From Chlamydomonas reinhardtii (lineage: Eukaryota > Chlorophyta > Chlorophyceae > Chlamydomonadales > Chlamydomonadaceae): DNA of 64,000 bases. The notes under the pieces were generated by a model, which saw only the letters and a list, made by a program, of their open reading frames with translations, made no database searches and was not told the origin of the DNA. Location of the stretch: the NCBI RefSeq assembly GCF_000002595.2, contig NC_057013.1:2675087-2739086 (forward strand). Direction: 5' to 3'. Made by a program: the position numbers and the translations under genes. This document shows, piece after piece, positions 34,601-45,135 of the stretch (its first letter is position 1; every line of letters starts with the position of its first letter).

Positions 34601-36531
34601 TGCTGCTGTACGCGGCGCTGTCGCATGCCATGGAGCTGTCCACGGACGAACGCGCCAACTACATCGTGCAGAAGCTGGCTGACTACGCCACGCCCTTGGA
34701 GCTGGTGGACATGTGCGGCACGCTGTTCCCGCAGGTGGGCGCGGGCGGGTGTGGGTGTGGATGCGGGTGCGGGTGCAGGCGGCTATGTGAGCGGGCTCAT
34801 GGGGTGGCTGTATGGGCGGCTGTGCGGGCGCGTGACGCACGTGTGGGGATGGCGCACGTGGGGACGGGGCAGGCTACTGATGCGGAGTTCAGGAGCCAGT
34901 GCCTCGCCTGTAAAGGTACCGCATGACAGCAGCCAGGACGCACGTATTGCTCTGACGCTGCGACAACCGCCACCGCCACGCCCTCTTCCCAGGGCCCATC
35001 GCTGGCGCAGAACCACAAGGGTGTGCACGTGATGAACAAGCTCATCATGGCTAAGAAGCGGATCAGGGCCAACGGCCACCACGGCGCCGGGCTCGGCGGC
35101 CGCGGCGGCGGGCGCTTCGGCGGCCGGGGGCAGCACCAGCAGCAGGCGCACGTCACGCCGGCGCCGCCGGCGACGTTCGATGCGTCCTATTCTGCGGAGG
35201 GGTTGTTCGACCCAGCCGCGCCCGTGCAGGCCAGCAGTGGAGCTGACGGCTGGGCAGCGGCGGCGGACGGGACAGATCCCTGGGCCGCGTCCACAGGGGC
35301 CGACGGCTGGGCGGCGGCACCGGAGCCGGCCAACGCGCAGCCGCGGCAGCAGGCGCAGCAGCCGGCAGCTGCGGCCACCCACGTCGGCCACGCGGCAGGG
35401 CTGGCGATCCTGCAGTCGCTGCAGACTCAACAGCAGCCGCAGCAACAGCAGCACAGCCACGCGCCTGCAGGGGTGGCGGCCGCTGCCCCCGCACCAGCAC
35501 ACCCACAGCCGCAGCCGCAGCCCGTGATGGTACCGCCACTGGTGGTATCAGCAGCATCTGCGGCATCCCACAGCGCACCGGTTGCGGTGCCACGGCCACA
35601 CCCGCTGCTCGCGGTAAACCCTGCACTTGCGGCGGCGCGGGCGCTGCACCAGCAGAACCACGCGTCAGCGAACGGGCCGGCGTCGCCTGGCCAGCCCCAC
35701 ATCGTCACGCGGCAGATTGTGACGCCCACGGTTGTGCATGTCACGCCTCAGGTGCACCACCAGCAGCTGCAGCAGTACCAATCGCAACCGCAGTACACGT
35801 CGGCGGGGGTGGCGCCGCCGGCGGCTGCGCTGCCGCGCCCCAACCTGGGCTTCCCCATGGCTCTGTCCAACCCAGCCATGGCCGTGCTCAACAACACAGC
35901 TGGCATTGCGGCGTTTGCGCCGCGGCCGGTGACGGCGGTGCCGGTGGCCGTGCCGATGCCGCAGCCAATGACAGCTGCCGCGCCACACGAGGTGCCGGTG
36001 GCCGTGCCGCTTAACAGCATGCCGCCGCCGCAGCCGTCGGCAACCCTGATGGCGTTTGCACGGTCCGCGCCCGTCAACGGTCCCGTGACAACCACCAGCA
36101 GCGCCGCGGCAGCAGCCGCGGCTGGCGCAGCACCGCGCCCGGCCGCGCAACCGCAGGCGCCTCTGCCTCCGCCTCCGCCGGCGGGCGCTCCTGCACCGGG
36201 TGGCTGGTGATCTGCACGTACGAGCACAACGGCGGCAAGGGGCAGTTCCTGGCGTGTGCAATCTGCGGCTGCAAGCGCGGCATGGAGGAGCTACCGTCTG
36301 AAGGCGCTCGGCAGATTCTGTGACGGTGATGCGTGCACCCCTAAGGAGTAGGCGGCTTCGTAGACAGTGCGTCAGGCAGGGCTAGGATCGGCTGCAGGTG
36401 TAGGCAATGTGCTATAACGGGGGCCAGGTCGCAGAGGAATCCCTCTGTAGCTTGAACAATGCGAGAGCGAGGTGCTGTAGGTGAAGCTGGCAGGCTCGAT
36501 AGCAGCAGCACGCACGTCCAGCTCCGGTGCA
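31607..36531 (+). repeat. Left unit of a tandem duplication (copy A)
   Basis: Sequence from GGCAAACAGGCAAGCA (31607) through CACGTCCAGCTCCGGTGC (36531) is matched by 36585-44078, including introns and flanks. The unit holds a shortened RING/RanBP2 gene. Compared with the right unit it lacks about 1.85 kb of the gene's middle and the 582-bp upstream insertion. Confidence 0.88.
32091..36210 (+). CDS. RING + RanBP2-type zinc-finger protein, internally deleted copy A
   Basis: Exon 1 (32091-32107) joins 32196-32271 (MASSVW|TATVWGNGKAAIIASN). A C3HC4 RING follows (ECFICKDDVPASVALRPCGH ... CFGCVENLRA ... CPFCRQYVEQYDP). Next is a RanBP2-type finger (NWMCGTCRCLNLAHRDECGS, second pair CxxC), then FIQEKQQPNLQRCYQEIGI and the helical segments DTPRRILNAFKQRGEERML, FLGNYGMQSLVEATLLIRKA and ANYIVQKLADYATPLELVDM. 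In this copy AQNHKGVHVMNKL passes directly into the Gly/Arg- and Gln-rich tail (GGRGGGRF ...), because the equivalent of 40,713-42,560 in copy B is missing; the frame continues across the junction. A roughly 10-bp deletion near 36,205 then brings a stop (36208-36210) before the C-terminal finger. It may make a shorter protein or be a decaying duplicate. RING proteins usually act as ubiquitin ligases; the target is unknown. Confidence 0.7.
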
Positions 36532-36658
36532 AGGCTTATGTCCGGCGCAGAAATGCTGGGGCGTGCATGGTCAGTCTAGCTGCAGGCAAACAGGCAAGCA
36601 CATTGGGGTTACCGGGCAACCACATTGGGGTTACCGTGTGGCGCGTATAAACTGTAAG

Positions 36659-37240
36659 AATGCGGATGTTACAGAGGGGACAGTCCCAGCGCCCGAAGAC
36701 GCCGAGCCATCACATGCTATCAGGGCCCAACATGACTCCACCAACCCCGACTTCGCTGCAAACCCTCCCGCGGGCAAAGTCCGTGTGACTCCGCGCACAG
36801 TGAGTCCTAGCCAAGCCTCAACCCGCCAGAGCCCCACCGCTGTGCCTCAACGTCACAAGCCTAGGCACAGAAGTGCCGGGGAACGTCGAGGCCGCAGGAC
36901 ACACGCACAGCGCACGCACTAACCAGGACGCAAGCGTCCAGGTACTAGAACGGTCGCCCACACGCGCATCCTGCCCACACACAAAGCCACCAACCACGCA
37001 CAACCTCTCACGGCGAGGGAGGCGGGGAATCAGCGTCATACGGCAAGCGCAAAACCATGCCGTCACCAACAGCCCGGGAGATGAAAGGATGCGCAGACGG
37101 CACAGTGTCCCAACCCTTCGGCCTGATACCCAAAGTCACAAACGTCTGGAGACGACCCCAGAAGTCAGCTACGACGGCAAGTCCAATGCTCAGCACCCGG
37201 GCCGACGGCAGCTTCGCTCGCGCCGCCAGCCCCGCCAAAG
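36659..37240 (-). mobile_element. 582-bp insertion with TGTAAG target duplication upstream of copy B
   Basis: Copy A reads straight through ATAAACTGTAAGAGGCAGAG. Copy B has TGTAAG at both 36653-36658 and 37241-37246 with 582 bp between. The insert begins with the same 31 bp as the insertion at 16783. Read on the minus strand the common end is TGTAACATCCGCATT, containing a TGTAA signal. A non-LTR or SINE-like element with a shared 3' end is therefore likely (inference). It has no recognisable coding domain. Confidence 0.68.
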
Positions 37241-37584
37241 TGTAAGAGGCAGAGACTCGCTTCGACCCCCGCGCCATTCGCCGGCACGCCACGCGTACGG
37301 CGTGCCCATCATGTCGCAACCATGCTGCGCCGGCAAATTGCATCTTGAGAACACAACAAACCGTCCATGCCAGGAACAAGACCACAAGCTTATCAGGCCC
37401 TAGGACAGCGAACAAAGGCAAACTGGGGGCCGCAAGGGTCTGCGCAAAGCGTACAGGGCAAACAATTCATTTCAGATAGAAGGGCTTTCGCTGAATGACC
37501 GGTCTTCACCACCTAGCGTGATAGCTTTCCAAGAGGCGGGAGCCTGGGATCACTTCTGAGACTGCTGTCCGGGGAGGAGGAGCC

Positions 37585-40500
37585 ATGGCGAGCAGCGTCT
37601 GGTGCGTATTGCAGATCTTATTTGTTATCCGCATATGCTCTGTGCCTGTTTACCGAGCTCATCGGTCTGCTGGCATTGGATTTCGGCAGGACTGCCACGG
37701 TTTGGGGAAATGGGAAGGCCGCCATCATCGCCTCTAACAACAGAAAGATTCGTCCTGGCGAGGAGGTAAGGCGAGAACCCGGTCGGGTGCAGAATAGGCG
37801 TCGGAAGCGTGGTGGGGTTCTCATTCTGCGCCCGCGACCGCTGTGCAGGAATGCTTTATCTGCAAAGATGACGTGCCGGCCTCAGTTGCACTGCGTCCGT
37901 GTGGTCACAAAGTTTGCTTCGGCTGCGTGGAGAACCTTCGCGCGAAGAACATCTTCAGGTGCGTGCACCGACGACGGGGGCGCGGTGGCAGGCTGTGCCC
38001 AGACTTGGATATGTTTCAGGGGCAGTTGTGGTGAGGGACCGGGGGCTGAAGGAACGGCAGAACCCGTGCAGAAGCTAACACAGGGCTGGGTGTGCTTCTG
38101 GGGACTGGGTATTTTGCGCCTCGTGCTGCGTGCTCATTCGATTCATGTGCTCATTCGATTCATGTGGCTCTCAGCCAGTCTGCATGCTCTCATTCGGTCC
38201 TGCAAATGTGGATGGCTCAGAACACTTGATGGGTTCTGTGGGTCTCCAATGCAGGGCGGACAAGGGCGTGAAGTGCCCCTTCTGCCGCCAGTACGTGGAG
38301 CAGTACGACCCCTGCAACAGGTGGGCGGCGCATGCACGGAAGCACTCACGACGCAATGTTACGGCCAGGCCGTAGCTGGAGGCGGCAGAGACGGGCGATG
38401 CAACATTTTTTGCTGCTTGAAAGGGTGTTGTGGTATTGGTGCTGTGTCCGCCCCAGTTGTGGAAATGGCGTGGAGCAGCAGCGGCAGCAGTGGTGGCAGC
38501 ACCACCATTCCCGCCCTCCTTACACCCGCACCCCGCCCGCCCTCCTCCCCCCCCAAAACATTCCATGTTTGCAGCGCGGACCCGGAGCAGGTGCGGCTGC
38601 TGAATGAGGCCAACCGCGCAGCCGCGATCGCGCAGGCCAGCCGCGCGCCCGGCGGCGCAGCAGCAGGCCCGGGCGGCGGTGGCACCGGCGGGGGCGGCGG
38701 CTGGGGCGGTGCTGCTACTGCTGCTGCTGACGACAACTGGATGTGTGGCACCTGCCGCTGCCTGAACCTGGCGCACCGCGACGAGTGCGGCTCCTGCGGG
38801 CGGGCCAACCCGCGCGGCCCCCGGCCGACCGCCATCACGGCCAGCACCCGTGGGAAGGATGTGCTCAAGTGCTCGGATGATGAGGTCATCGGGTGAGCGG
38901 GCGGGAGCGGCCTGGGGTGGATAGGAGGAGGGCTGGTGCTTGCCAGGGTTTGGCAACCTGGCATGGACTAGGCTGGGGCGCCCACGATGCACGGCGCCGG
39001 TGTTGGCGTCTTCAATGGCAGGCAGGGTAGAGCTGGACCGTGTGGTCTTGGCCGTTGGCGCGGTCGGCGGCGGGCGGGTGCGAGTAGGCTGGGCCGGGAG
39101 GCCAGCTTTGGATGTCCCGGTCCACTGACACGCGCAGCCTACCGCCCCTGCTTTGCACGCAGGTTCATGCAGGAGAAGCAGCAGCCCAACCTGCAGCGCT
39201 GCTACCAGGAGATTGGCATCGGCTTCGGGGCGGGCCGCGTGGTGTCTGGTGGGTTTGAGGGAAGGGGGTGTTGTAACTGCCAGCCCAAACTAAACCCAAA
39301 CAAGCCAACCTGGGGCTGGGGCCGGAGGTGGTGATGGCGCGATACTGCCCATATGCATCGGGCACTAGTGCAGGCAAGGGGTATACGGAGTTATGGATGG
39401 GCATGACTGCTGTGCTGGCCTGGCAAGGCATCAATAGGAGAGGCCGGCGCAAACTGCCGCACGCTTAGTACCGTGACGCCAAGCGGTGCTCACCCTTCTG
39501 TTTGTGCCGAACCCACATCACACAACACGCCAGACGAGGACACGCCCCGCCGAATCCTAAACGCCTTCAAGCAGCGCGGCGAGGAGCGCATGCTGCGACT
39601 CATCAACGTTGTGTCAGGTGCGGGCGGGGCCGCGGTTCGGGCACCTGCGGTGGAGTAGGGTGGCATTATGGCATTGTGCAGTGGGCATACGGGCACATCA
39701 GGCCGTATGGGCGGCCGGCCGGTATAACAGCAGCCGGTGCAGTGGCCCTCATGATGCTGGACATTCCATGTTGGGGATTGTACCCAATGCGCGGGGGTTC
39801 ATGATGGTCGGGTTATGTTTGAAGGGCTTGGCACCTGGACTGACGGCTGCGCGTCCTGTGTCTAAGTGTCTTCGGTCTTCAATAGCAGCTGCACCTCCCC
39901 TCTTCCGCCCCCCGGCAGACCCAGGCGTGTTCTACGAGTGCTCCACGCACTTCCTGGGCAACTACGGCATGCAGTCGCTGGTGGAGGCCACGCTGCTCAT
40001 CCGCAAGGCGCTGGCGGAGGCGGAGGCGGAGGGCCAGGTGCGAGCTGCTGACCCGGGTGCGGCGCAGGATAGCCCGTCCACGCCGCCAGTGGCAGCTCTT
40101 GGCGGCTCTTGGGTTACAACGCACGGTCCGGGGCAGCTCTGCTTGCGCCTCAGCTATAGCGGCTTGCTCTTTACCTTTGGGCCCTTCCGTGATCGCCCCA
40201 GCCGCCCCGCCCGCGTGCTCTGCAGTACCCGCTGCAATCGTTCCGCGAGTCGCATGATGGCCGCGACCCACATGGCGTGCTGCTGTACGCGGCGCTGCCG
40301 CATGCCATGGAGCTGTCCACGGACGAACGCGCCAACTACATCGTGCAGAAGCTGGCGGACTACGCCACGCCCTTGGAGCTGGTGGAAATGTGCGGCACGC
40401 TGTTCCCGCAGGTGGGCGCGGGCGGGTGTGGGTGTGGATGCGGGTGCGGGTGCAGGCAGCTGTGTGAGCGGGCTCATGGGGTGGCTGTGTGGGCGGCTGT

Positions 40501-40867
40501 GCGGGCGCGTGACGCACGTGTGGGGATGGCACACGTGGGGACGGGGCTACGGATACGGTGTTCGGGAGCCAGTGCCTTGCCTGCAAAGGTACCGTATGAC
40601 AGCAGCCAGGATGCACGCATTGTTCTGACGCTGCGACAACCGTCACGGCCGCGCCCTCTTCCCAGGGCCCATCGCTGGCGCAGAACCACAAGGGTGTGTA
40701 CGTGATGAACAAGCTGGTCGCCAAACTGCGGGTGCGTCGTGCGCTCCGCTGTGTATCAATGGATCAGCCGAGGAGCTTGGAAGACGTGCCATTCATCTGC
40801 GCTCGGCCCCTGACTGGTCCTTGCAGTCCTGGATGGCCCTTCAACACCCGTGGCCCCTGACGTGGCC

Positions 40868-40898
<31 letters not shown>

Positions 40899-43861
40899 TT
40901 GCTGCCTGCCGCCGCCGCCTGCTGCAGGACGTGTGCTCGGACAGCGCCTACCGCGTGGAGCAGTGCGAGCTGGCGGACCAGCTGTGCTGCGCCTACATCG
41001 AACAGCAAGACAAGCTCAAGTACGCGCTGCACAACGGCCTGTCCAGCAAGGTGACCGGGGCGGGGGGCGGAGGCTGGAGATGGGCACACACGGCGGCGCG
41101 GAGGGGCAGAGGCGAGAGAACGGGGGACAGGACTAAAGGGCAGGGGTGAGGGACGAGGTGGCCTTGCAGGGCCTTACGGCGGAAGCTGACACAGGACAGC
41201 AGGGCGTTGTACAGCAGACAGAATACAGGGGGGTCACGTGTTTCGCGCGTGCCGTACATGATGATCATGCCAGATTGCCTGGACCCACCTGTGTGCGATC
41301 CCGCCACAAGCCTCACCCCGCCGCCGCCTCACCGCACCACCGCGTTTACACGCCCCATCCCACACCCCGCCCGCCAGGTGCTGGTGACTGCAATCGGCCT
41401 GGGCTTACCCCGCTTCGGCGCAGTGCAGCTGGGCAGCCGCGTGGCCAGCTACGCCGCGCAGCTGACCGCCAGCAAGAACGGCCACCAGGCCGTCATCGCC
41501 ATGCTGGAGATGGAGGTGGGGCGGGCGCTGGGCGTGGTGGGAGTTTTTGGGGGGGAGTGTAGATAGCAGCCCAAACTAAACCGAACGCAATGCAATGTGG
41601 GGGCATGGCCGCTGACGGGCGTGGGGCGTGTTGGGCAAAGGCGTAGGTCTGGACAGTCGGTTACCGCATCACCGTGGAACTTCGCCGTCGCCAAACACAG
41701 GGCATGTCCCTCCTCCTCTCCCCTCTTCCGACCGCAGCCCGCCGACGCCACGTGCGCGGAGCTGGTCCGCGACCTGGTGGTGATGGTGGGCCTGAAGCTG
41801 CAGGGCGGCCTGGTTGGGCTGCTGCTGCGCCGCACCATGCCCGACGACCGCGGGCCCACGCTGGTGCGGCTGCTGGTGCAGCGGCTGGCGGAGCACCAGG
41901 AGACGGGGTGGCTGGACGCGGTGTGCCAGGAGCTGGTCAACTACGGCGACGTGATCGCGGAGAGCCCGGAGGCGTGCGAGATCCTCAAGGAGGCGCTGTG
42001 CCACTCGGTGCTGGACGACGACACAGTGCTGGAGCACCTGCTGCAGCTGCGGCACGTGAGTCAGGGCGGCAGGCCCGGGCCGGAGCGGTGGGAGCGGGGT
42101 TCTGCAGGAGGGGTGGGTGCGGGGGGAGAGCAGGAGCTGCGGGGTGCGGTGAACAGGCAACGGGCGTGGCGCGCAAGCGTGTACAAACAGGTGTCCGTCA
42201 GTTGCGTTGCCGTATGCGCAACCCCGTAACAGGAGGGTCTGTCACCTCGTTCCCTCCGCGTAACACATCGCAAACGGCACGACATAATGAGTCGTTGCGT
42301 TTTCACCTTGCGTGTCTAACTCGCTTATGCAACCCTGTGCAAACAGGTCATCACCAACGAAGTGACCATGGCCGCCATCGAGGACGACGTGTGCGGCCGG
42401 CGCGACGCCGCGCCACCGCCGCCGCCGCCGCGCTACTTCGCGCCGTCTGTGCTACTGCCTGACCTCAAGTACCGCCTGGCCAGCGGTGAGGTGGTGCTCA
42501 TGACCGCGCCGCCGCCACCGGGCAGGGCCAACGGCTTCAACAGCTTTGGTGGCGGCGCCGCCGCCAACGGCCACCACGGCGCCGGGCACGGCGGCCGCGG
42601 AGGCGGGCGTTTCGGCGGCCGCGGGCGTGGCGGGCGCTTCGGCGGCCGGGGGCAGCACCAGCAGCAGGCGCATGTCACGCCGGCGCCGCCGGCAACGTTC
42701 GACGCGTCCTTTTTCGCGGAGGGGCTGTTCGACCCTGCCGCGCCCGTGCAGGCCAGCAGCGGAGCTGACGGCTGGGCAGCGGCGGCGGATGGGACAGATC
42801 CCTGGGCCGCGTCCACAGGGGCCGACGGCTGGGCGGCGGCACCGGAGCCGGCCAACGCGCAGCCGCGGCAGCAGGCGCAGCAGCCGGCAGCTGCGGCAAC
42901 CCACGTCGGCCACGCGGCAGGGCTGGCGATCCTGCAGTCGCTGCAGACTCAACAGCAGCCGCAGCAACAGCAGCACAGCCACGCGCCTGCAGGGGTGGCG
43001 GCCGCTGCCCCCGCACCAGCACACCCACAGCCGCAGCCGCAGCCCGTGATGGTGACGCCAGTGGTGGTGTCGGCGGCATCTGCGGCATCCCACAGCGCAC
43101 CGGCTGCGGCGCCACGGCCACACCCGCTGCTCGCGGTGAACCCTGCGCTTGCGGCGGCGCGGGCGCTGCACCAGCAGAACCACGCGCCGGCCAACGGGCC
43201 GGCGGCGTCTGGCCAGCCCCAGATCATCACGCCGCAGATCATGACACCCACGGTTGTGCATGTCACGCCTCAGGTGCACCACCAACAGCCGCAGCAGTAC
43301 CAGCAGCAGCCGCAGCAGTACCAATTGCAACCGCAGTACGCGCCGGCAGGGGTGGCGCCGGCGGCGGCTGCGCTGCCGCGCCCCAGCCTGGGCTTCCCCA
43401 TGGCTCTGTTTAACCCAGCCATGGCCGTGCTCAACAACACAGCCGGCATTGCGGCCTTTGCGCCGCGCGGGCCGCACGTGGCCACGACTATGGCGGCGCC
43501 GCGGCCGGTGACGGCGGTGCCGGTGGCCGTGCCGCTGAACAGCATGCCGATGCCGCAGCCGTCGGCAACCCTGGCGGCGTCTGCGCGGTCCGCGCCCGTC
43601 AACGGTCCCGTGGCAACCACCAGCAGCGCCGCTGCGGCTGCAGCGGCAGCCGCCGCCGCGGCAGCAGCCTCGGCTCGCGCAGCACCGCGCCCGGCCGCGC
43701 AACCGCAGGCGCCTCCGCCTCCGCCGGCAACGGGCGCTCCTGTACCGGGTGGCCCGTGGCAGTGCAAGATCTGCACGTACGAGCACAAGGGCGGCGAGGC
43801 GCAGTTCCTGGCGTGTGCAATTTGCGGCTGCGAGCGCGGCATGCAGGAGCTGCCGTCTTAA
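37585..43861 (+). CDS. RING + dual RanBP2-type zinc-finger protein with helical repeats, full copy B
   Basis: Exons: 37585-37601, 37690-37765, 37849-37958, 38255-38320, 38575-38892, 39163-39248, 39534-39617, 39919-40037, 40226-40411, 40666-40731, 40928-41050, 41378-41515, 41738-42055, 42347-43861. Order: C3HC4 RING (ECFICKDD ... CPFCRQY), RanBP2 finger (WMCGTCRCLNLAHRDECGSC), then a long helical region with repeats such as FLGNYGMQSLVEATLLI, ANYIVQKLADYATPLELVEM, QNHKGVYVMNKLVAKLR and LVVMVGLKLQGGLVGLLLRR. This faintly recalls Pumilio/ARM repeats but is not a firm match. Next is a Gly/Arg-rich stretch, a Gln/Ala/Pro-rich tail and a second finger WQCKICTYEHKGGEAQFLAC ... CER. RING suggests ubiquitin ligase activity; RanBP2-type fingers bind RNA or ubiquitin. 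A role in RNA-linked ubiquitination is inference. Confidence 0.82.
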
Positions 43862-45135
43862 GGCTCTTGGCAGCTTTTGTGACGGTGCTACTACGTGTGC
43901 GCGCGCCTTTAAGGAGTAGGCAGCTTCATAGACACGGCGTCAGGCTTAAACAGTGTGTAGCTATGGCGGGGGCCAGGTCGAAGAGGAATCCCTCTGTAGC
44001 TTGAACAATGCGTGAGCGAGGTGCTGTAGGTGAAGCTGGCAGGCTCGATAGCAGCAACACGCACGTCCAGCTCCGATGCTTTGCGTGGGTGTACCGGGTG
44101 TCAGCACTGGGTCATGTTACTCACACCTAATGGTGTAGATGTGCGCTCCGGCAGTTCGTGATGCTTTGAGTGTCACAGACGACAAGGCAATGGATGGCAT
44201 GAGCGTGGGCAAGGTAGGGGCGCTGGACCACTGGTGCCGGCCTTCATGGACACTAATGATGCAGGATGAGCTGGGGCGGTGGGGAATGGGAAGTGGGACC
44301 ACCTGATATGACCGCTGCTGAGCTGAGGTGCTCAAGGGCAGTCGGCGTGCAGCAGATGTAACGTTGCAATAAGCTCAAGGCCCGTACCACTCATGCCTGG
44401 TGTTGTTGGATCAATCAGACGTGTCATAGGTCCGCAATGGGGAACTGGCCAACTGGGGCGCGCCGCGGAGGCCAGCCGGGACCAGGCGAGGATGTCGAGG
44501 AAGGAACTGTGCGTGGACAGCTGCAAGCAGATAGGCATAAACCCCCCACGCCGCATCGGCCCGGGATCGCCAGCTACGGCGCGGCATGTGATAGGGTGCG
44601 AAACCATAGATGAATGAGGCATTGAAGAAGAAGACGCAAAGGTTGAGGCCCATGGCATGGGGTGACGCGGGTCCGAAACCGGGTCGGGCACGCGATGGAC
44701 ACGGCTGCAGGCCCTGGTTCGAATATTGCTTGTGCACTGTTTAAATTCGAAGACAATTTTAGCTTGGCCATAAGAGCCACAAGCCGCTCCTGAGAGCCCT
44801 CGCGCGGGGTCAAACCTGTTGCGACTCAGAGGCGGTTGGACTCCTTCATTGATCCTTATGACACATCAAACTGTATAGAATTTGATAAGGAACATGAGCG
44901 CCCGCGGGGCCAAGTTCCCCTTCGGGACAACGAGGCAGTCCGCAGGCTATGCGCTAGAGATCACGGTGGGTCGAGCTGTCAATTTCTCGTGTGAACTATG
45001 AGGATTGCTACCTCGGTTGGCTGGCTTCGGTCTGATGGTAACATCCTCCAGCTGCTAATGCCACATGCCGCGCGCCCCAGACCAACCAAATTTGCGTTCC
45101 TGTATGTTCGCTGACTAGAATCCTGCGTTACCCAG
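43862..45135. other. Intergenic region between RING copy B and the first paralogue
   Basis: The start is copy B's 3' flank (duplicated to 44078; TGTAA at 44357-44361). Between 44,332 and 44,813 three overlapping minus-strand frames are open. One contains a hydrophobic stretch (GLNLCVFFFNASFIYGFAP) but no recognisable family, so I do not call a gene. The 5' exon of the next plus-strand gene should also lie here; I could not place it. Confidence 0.45.

Larger units (their letters stand above)
36585..44078 (+). repeat. Right unit of the tandem duplication (copy B)
   Basis: Mirrors 31607-36531 with high identity in exons, introns and flanks, ending at CACGTCCAGCTCCGATGC. The two units are about 50 bp apart. 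This unit has the extra 582-bp insertion (36659-37240), a longer third intron (with TGCTCATTCGATTCATG twice near 38,130-38,165) and the full middle of the gene. Confidence 0.88.

Noticed and set aside
39534-42055. Calling the helical region of the RING protein a Pumilio/PUF domain
   Set aside because: Repeats are only vaguely similar and the PUF RNA-contact residues cannot be matched; left as unclassified helical repeats.
44332-44813. Three overlapping minus-strand open frames, one with a hydrophobic stretch
   Set aside because: No family likeness, no splice-supported continuation, and long chance frames are common at this GC content.
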